Positions 7,016-9,140 of a DNA stretch of 9,140 nucleotides are shown one piece after another (position 1 is the first letter of the stretch; the number at the start of each line of letters is the position of its first letter). The notes under the pieces were generated by a model. That model had not been told where the DNA came from. It did no database searches and saw nothing but the letters and a program-made list of their open reading frames with translations. A program made the translations under genes and the position numbers. Origin of the DNA: Burkholderiales bacterium (lineage in GTDB: Bacteria; Pseudomonadota; Gammaproteobacteria; Burkholderiales; Burkholderiaceae_C); the NCBI GenBank assembly GCA_025354615.1, contig JANXMO010000357.1, positions 1 to 9,140 on the forward strand, read 5' to 3'.

Positions 7016-7942
7016 TCAATCCGTCAACCGCTGCACGCCCTTCAGCGGGCAGGCGTAAATCGCGTTGCGCAGCGCGGCAATGGCGGCGTAGCGGGTGAAG
7101 GTGCGCCGCCAGGCCAGCACCACGCGGCGCGTGGGCACGGGCGGCTCGAAGGGCACGAAGCGGACGTGGCGGTCGTCGTCGGCCTCGGGCACGCTCAACT
7201 GCGGCACGACCGTGACGCCCATGCCGGCGGCCACCATGTACTTGATGGTTTCCAGTGACGAGCCTTCGAAGCTCTTGCGGATGCCATCGCTGCTGCTGGA
7301 AAACCGGGCGTATTCGGGGCAGACGTCGAGCACCTGGTCGCGAAAGCAGTGGCCGGTGCCCAGCAGCAGCAAGGTTTCCTGCTTCAGCGCTTCGGCGCTG
7401 ATGGCTTCGCGCTGCGCCAGTGGGTGCTGGCGTGGCACGGCGACGCTGAAGGGCTCGTCATACAGCGGCGCCATGGCCAGGCCGGTGTCGGGAAACGGCT
7501 CGGCCAGAATGGCCGCATCGAGCTCGCCGGTGCGCAGCATCTCGAGCAGGCGCGCGGTGAAGTTTTCCTGCAGGATCAGCGGCATCTGCGGCACCCGCGC
7601 AATGGCCTCGCGCACCAGGTCGGGCAGCAGATAGGGGCCGATGGTGTAGATGACGCCGAGGCGCAGCGGCCCGTGCAGCGGGTCCTTGCCCTGCTGGGCG
7701 ATCTCTTTGACGCGGGCGGCTTCTTCGAGCACGTTGCGCGCCTGCCGCACGATGGCCTCGCCCAGTGGCGTGACGGTGACCTCGCTGGCGCCGCGCTCGA
7801 ACAGCTTGACGTCGAGTTCTTCCTCCAGCTTTTTGATTGCCACGCTGAGCGTGGGCTGTGAGACGAAGCAGCTGTCGGCGGCGCGGCCGAAGTGCTTTTC
7901 CTGGGCCACAGCGACGACGTAGCGCAATTCGGTCAATGTCAT
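7016..7942 (-). CDS. oxyR: OxyR, LysR-family hydrogen-peroxide sensor and regulator
   Basis: OxyR is a tetrameric LysR-type regulator that is oxidised by peroxide to form an intramolecular disulfide and then activates antioxidant genes such as catalase, alkyl hydroperoxide reductase and dps. The 308-residue protein has the LysR helix-turn-helix at about residues 1-60 (TELRYVVAVAQEKHFGRAAD, then FVSQPTLSVAIKKLEEEL) and an effector domain with the diagnostic GTGHCFRDQVLDVC. The redox cysteines fall at 199 and 208, the same numbering as in Escherichia coli OxyR, which makes the call much stronger than a generic LysR assignment. The ATG at 7942 lies 18 bases after the recG stop, with no strong Shine-Dalgarno sequence, implying cotranscription. 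The neighbouring dps is a plausible target. No katG or ahpC gene is visible in the window. Confidence 0.96.
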   Translation of the reverse strand: MTLTELRYVVAVAQEKHFGRAADSCFVSQPTLSVAIKKLEEELDVKLFERGASEVTVTPLGEAIVRQARNVLEEAARVKEIAQQGKDPLHGPLRLGVIYTIGPYLLPDLVREAIARVPQMPLILQENFTARLLEMLRTGELDAAILAEPFPDTGLAMAPLYDEPFSVAVPRQHPLAQREAISAEALKQETLLLLGTGHCFRDQVLDVCPEYARFSSSSDGIRKSFEGSSLETIKYMVAAGMGVTVVPQLSVPEADDDRHVRFVPFEPPVPTRRVVLAWRRTFTRYAAIAALRNAIYACPLKGVQRLTD

Positions 7943-7960
7943 GAACCGAATTGTGGCGGC

Positions 7961-9140
7961 TCAGGCTTGCAGATAGTCGGCCTGCGCGCCCAGCCAACGG
8001 TTGACGTGGCGTTCGGCCAGCGCCGGGTGCTGCACCAGCAATTCAAGGGCTGCGGCATGCGCCTGCGGCACCAGTGCGGCGTCACCGATCAAATCGGCAA
8101 AGCGCAGCAGCGGTGCGCCTGACTGCCGCGCGCCCATGAACTCGCCGGGGCCGCGGATGTCGAGGTCGCGGCGGGCGATCTCGAAGCCATCGTTGGTCTC
8201 GGCCATGGCTTTGAGCCGCGCCCGGCCGCTGTCGGACAGCGGGCTGCCGTACAGCAGCACGCAGGCGCTGGCCACCGCGCCACGGCCGACGCGCCCACGC
8301 AGCTGGTGCAGCTGGCTCAGCCCGAAGCGCTCGGCGTGCTCGATCACCATCAGGCTGGCGTTGGGCACGTCGACGCCCACTTCAATCACCGTGGTGCTGA
8401 CCAGCACCGCCATGTGCCCCTCGCTGAAGGCTGCCATCACCGCGGCTTTCTCGGCGGCTTTCATGCGGCCGTGCAACAAGCCGATGTCGACACCCGGCAG
8501 CGCCGCGCACAGCAGCGCATGGGTGGCGGTGGCGTTGCGCAGGTCGACGTGCTCGCTTTCCTCGATCAGCGGGCAGACCCAGTACACCTGCCGGCCTTGC
8601 GCCACGGCGTCGCGGATGCGCGCCACCACGGTGTCGCGCCGGCCTTCAGCGAACAGCTTGGTGACGATGGGTGTGCGCCCGGGCGGCAACTCGTCGAGCG
8701 TGCTGATGTCGAGGTCGGCGAACAGCGTCATGGCCAGCGTGCGCGGGATCGGGGTGGCGCTCATCATCAGCAAGTGCGGCTCGAGCTGCTGCTCGTCGAG
8801 CTTGTGCCGCAGCGCCAGCCGCTGCGCCACGCCGAAGCGGTGCTGTTCGTCGACGATGGCCAGCCCGAGCCGGGCGAACACCACGTCTCGCTGGATCACC
8901 GCGTGCGTGCCCACCACCAGCCCGGCTTCGCCAGACGCGACCCGCGCCAGCATGTCGCGCCGCGCCTTGCCCTGGCGGCTGCCGGTCAGCCACGCCACGC
9001 CAACGCCCAGCGGCTGCAGCCAGCCGACCAGCTTGCGAAAGTGCTGCTCGGCCAAAATTTCGGTGGGTGCCATCAACGCGCACTGCCAACCGGCATGAAT
9101 GGCGACGGCCGCCGCCAGCGCCGCCACCACGGTTTTGCCC
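7961..9140 (-). CDS. recG: ATP-dependent DNA helicase RecG, C-terminal part; 5' end outside the window
   Basis: RecG is a monomeric superfamily 2 translocase that regresses stalled forks and processes branched DNA in recombination and repair. About 392 residues are visible, opening within the Walker A motif (GKTVVA, right at the window edge); the wedge domain and start codon lie beyond 9140. In order the visible motifs are APTEILAEQH (Ia), TGSRQGKARR, the DExH box DEQHRFG, MSATPIPRTLAMT (III), VYWVCPLIEESE (IV), and STTVIEVGVDVPNASLMVIEHAERFGLSQLHQLRGRVGRG (V and VI, cited as one region), then the RecG-specific tail with LDIRGPGEFMGARQSG. Full RecG proteins are near 690 residues, so somewhat over half is present. 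The oxyR gene follows 18 bases downstream. No lesion is seen in the visible part. Confidence 0.96.
   Translation of the reverse strand, partial: GKTVVAALAAAVAIHAGWQCALMAPTEILAEQHFRKLVGWLQPLGVGVAWLTGSRQGKARRDMLARVASGEAGLVVGTHAVIQRDVVFARLGLAIVDEQHRFGVAQRLALRHKLDEQQLEPHLLMMSATPIPRTLAMTLFADLDISTLDELPPGRTPIVTKLFAEGRRDTVVARIRDAVAQGRQVYWVCPLIEESEHVDLRNATATHALLCAALPGVDIGLLHGRMKAAEKAAVMAAFSEGHMAVLVSTTVIEVGVDVPNASLMVIEHAERFGLSQLHQLRGRVGRGAVASACVLLYGSPLSDSGRARLKAMAETNDGFEIARRDLDIRGPGEFMGARQSGAPLLRFADLIGDAALVPQAHAAALELLVQHPALAERHVNRWLGAQADYLQA

Noticed and set aside
8001..9098. 365-residue plus-strand open frame antisense to recG
   Set aside because: The recG helicase motifs on the other strand are unambiguous, and this frame is Ser/Arg/Pro/Thr-rich shadow sequence.

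Overview
The window looks like chromosome of a high-GC betaproteobacterium, most likely Burkholderiales and plausibly Comamonadaceae. I infer this from codon use, the character of the glutathione-dependent formaldehyde pathway, a recG-oxyR pair and the style of the palindromic repeat. Taxonomy cannot be proven from the window alone.

Layout. The plus-strand left block (2-3815) holds the 3' part of a PhnD-like substrate-binding protein gene, then a tight three-gene unit: frmA-type S-(hydroxymethyl)glutathione dehydrogenase, S-formylglutathione hydrolase, and an MmcB-like protein (winged helix plus PD-(D/E)XK-like fold) that overlaps the hydrolase gene by one base. A hairpin-rich 65-bp gap separates this block from the convergent minus-strand block (3881-9140). 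Read in the direction of transcription, that block is recG (5' end off the window), oxyR, a DUF1016/YhcG-type nuclease gene split in two, a ~170-bp imperfect palindromic element, a radical SAM/SPASM protein, and dps.

How the genes fit together. The left unit oxidises formaldehyde to formate through glutathione adducts; the coupled nuclease-like protein suggests a possible link to repair of formaldehyde-damaged DNA. The right block is a peroxide and DNA-protection neighbourhood: OxyR senses H2O2 through Cys199/Cys208, Dps sequesters iron and protects DNA, and RecG processes stalled forks. The DUF1016 gene is clearly AT-richer than its neighbours (about 42% GC in a sampled stretch against about 75% in recG) and lies beside a repeat element, so it looks like an acquired insertion between oxyR and the radical SAM gene.

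Most interesting points: (1) the DUF1016 gene is broken by one missing T in a T-run, leaving a TAATG stop/start junction at which a -1 slip or reinitiation could still yield protein; (2) the MmcB-like gene is translationally coupled to formaldehyde detoxification; (3) the palindromic element upstream of the radical SAM gene resembles a MITE or other dispersed repeat. I did not find a CRISPR array, tRNA, rRNA, intact insertion sequence or a convincing multi-gene novel defence system.
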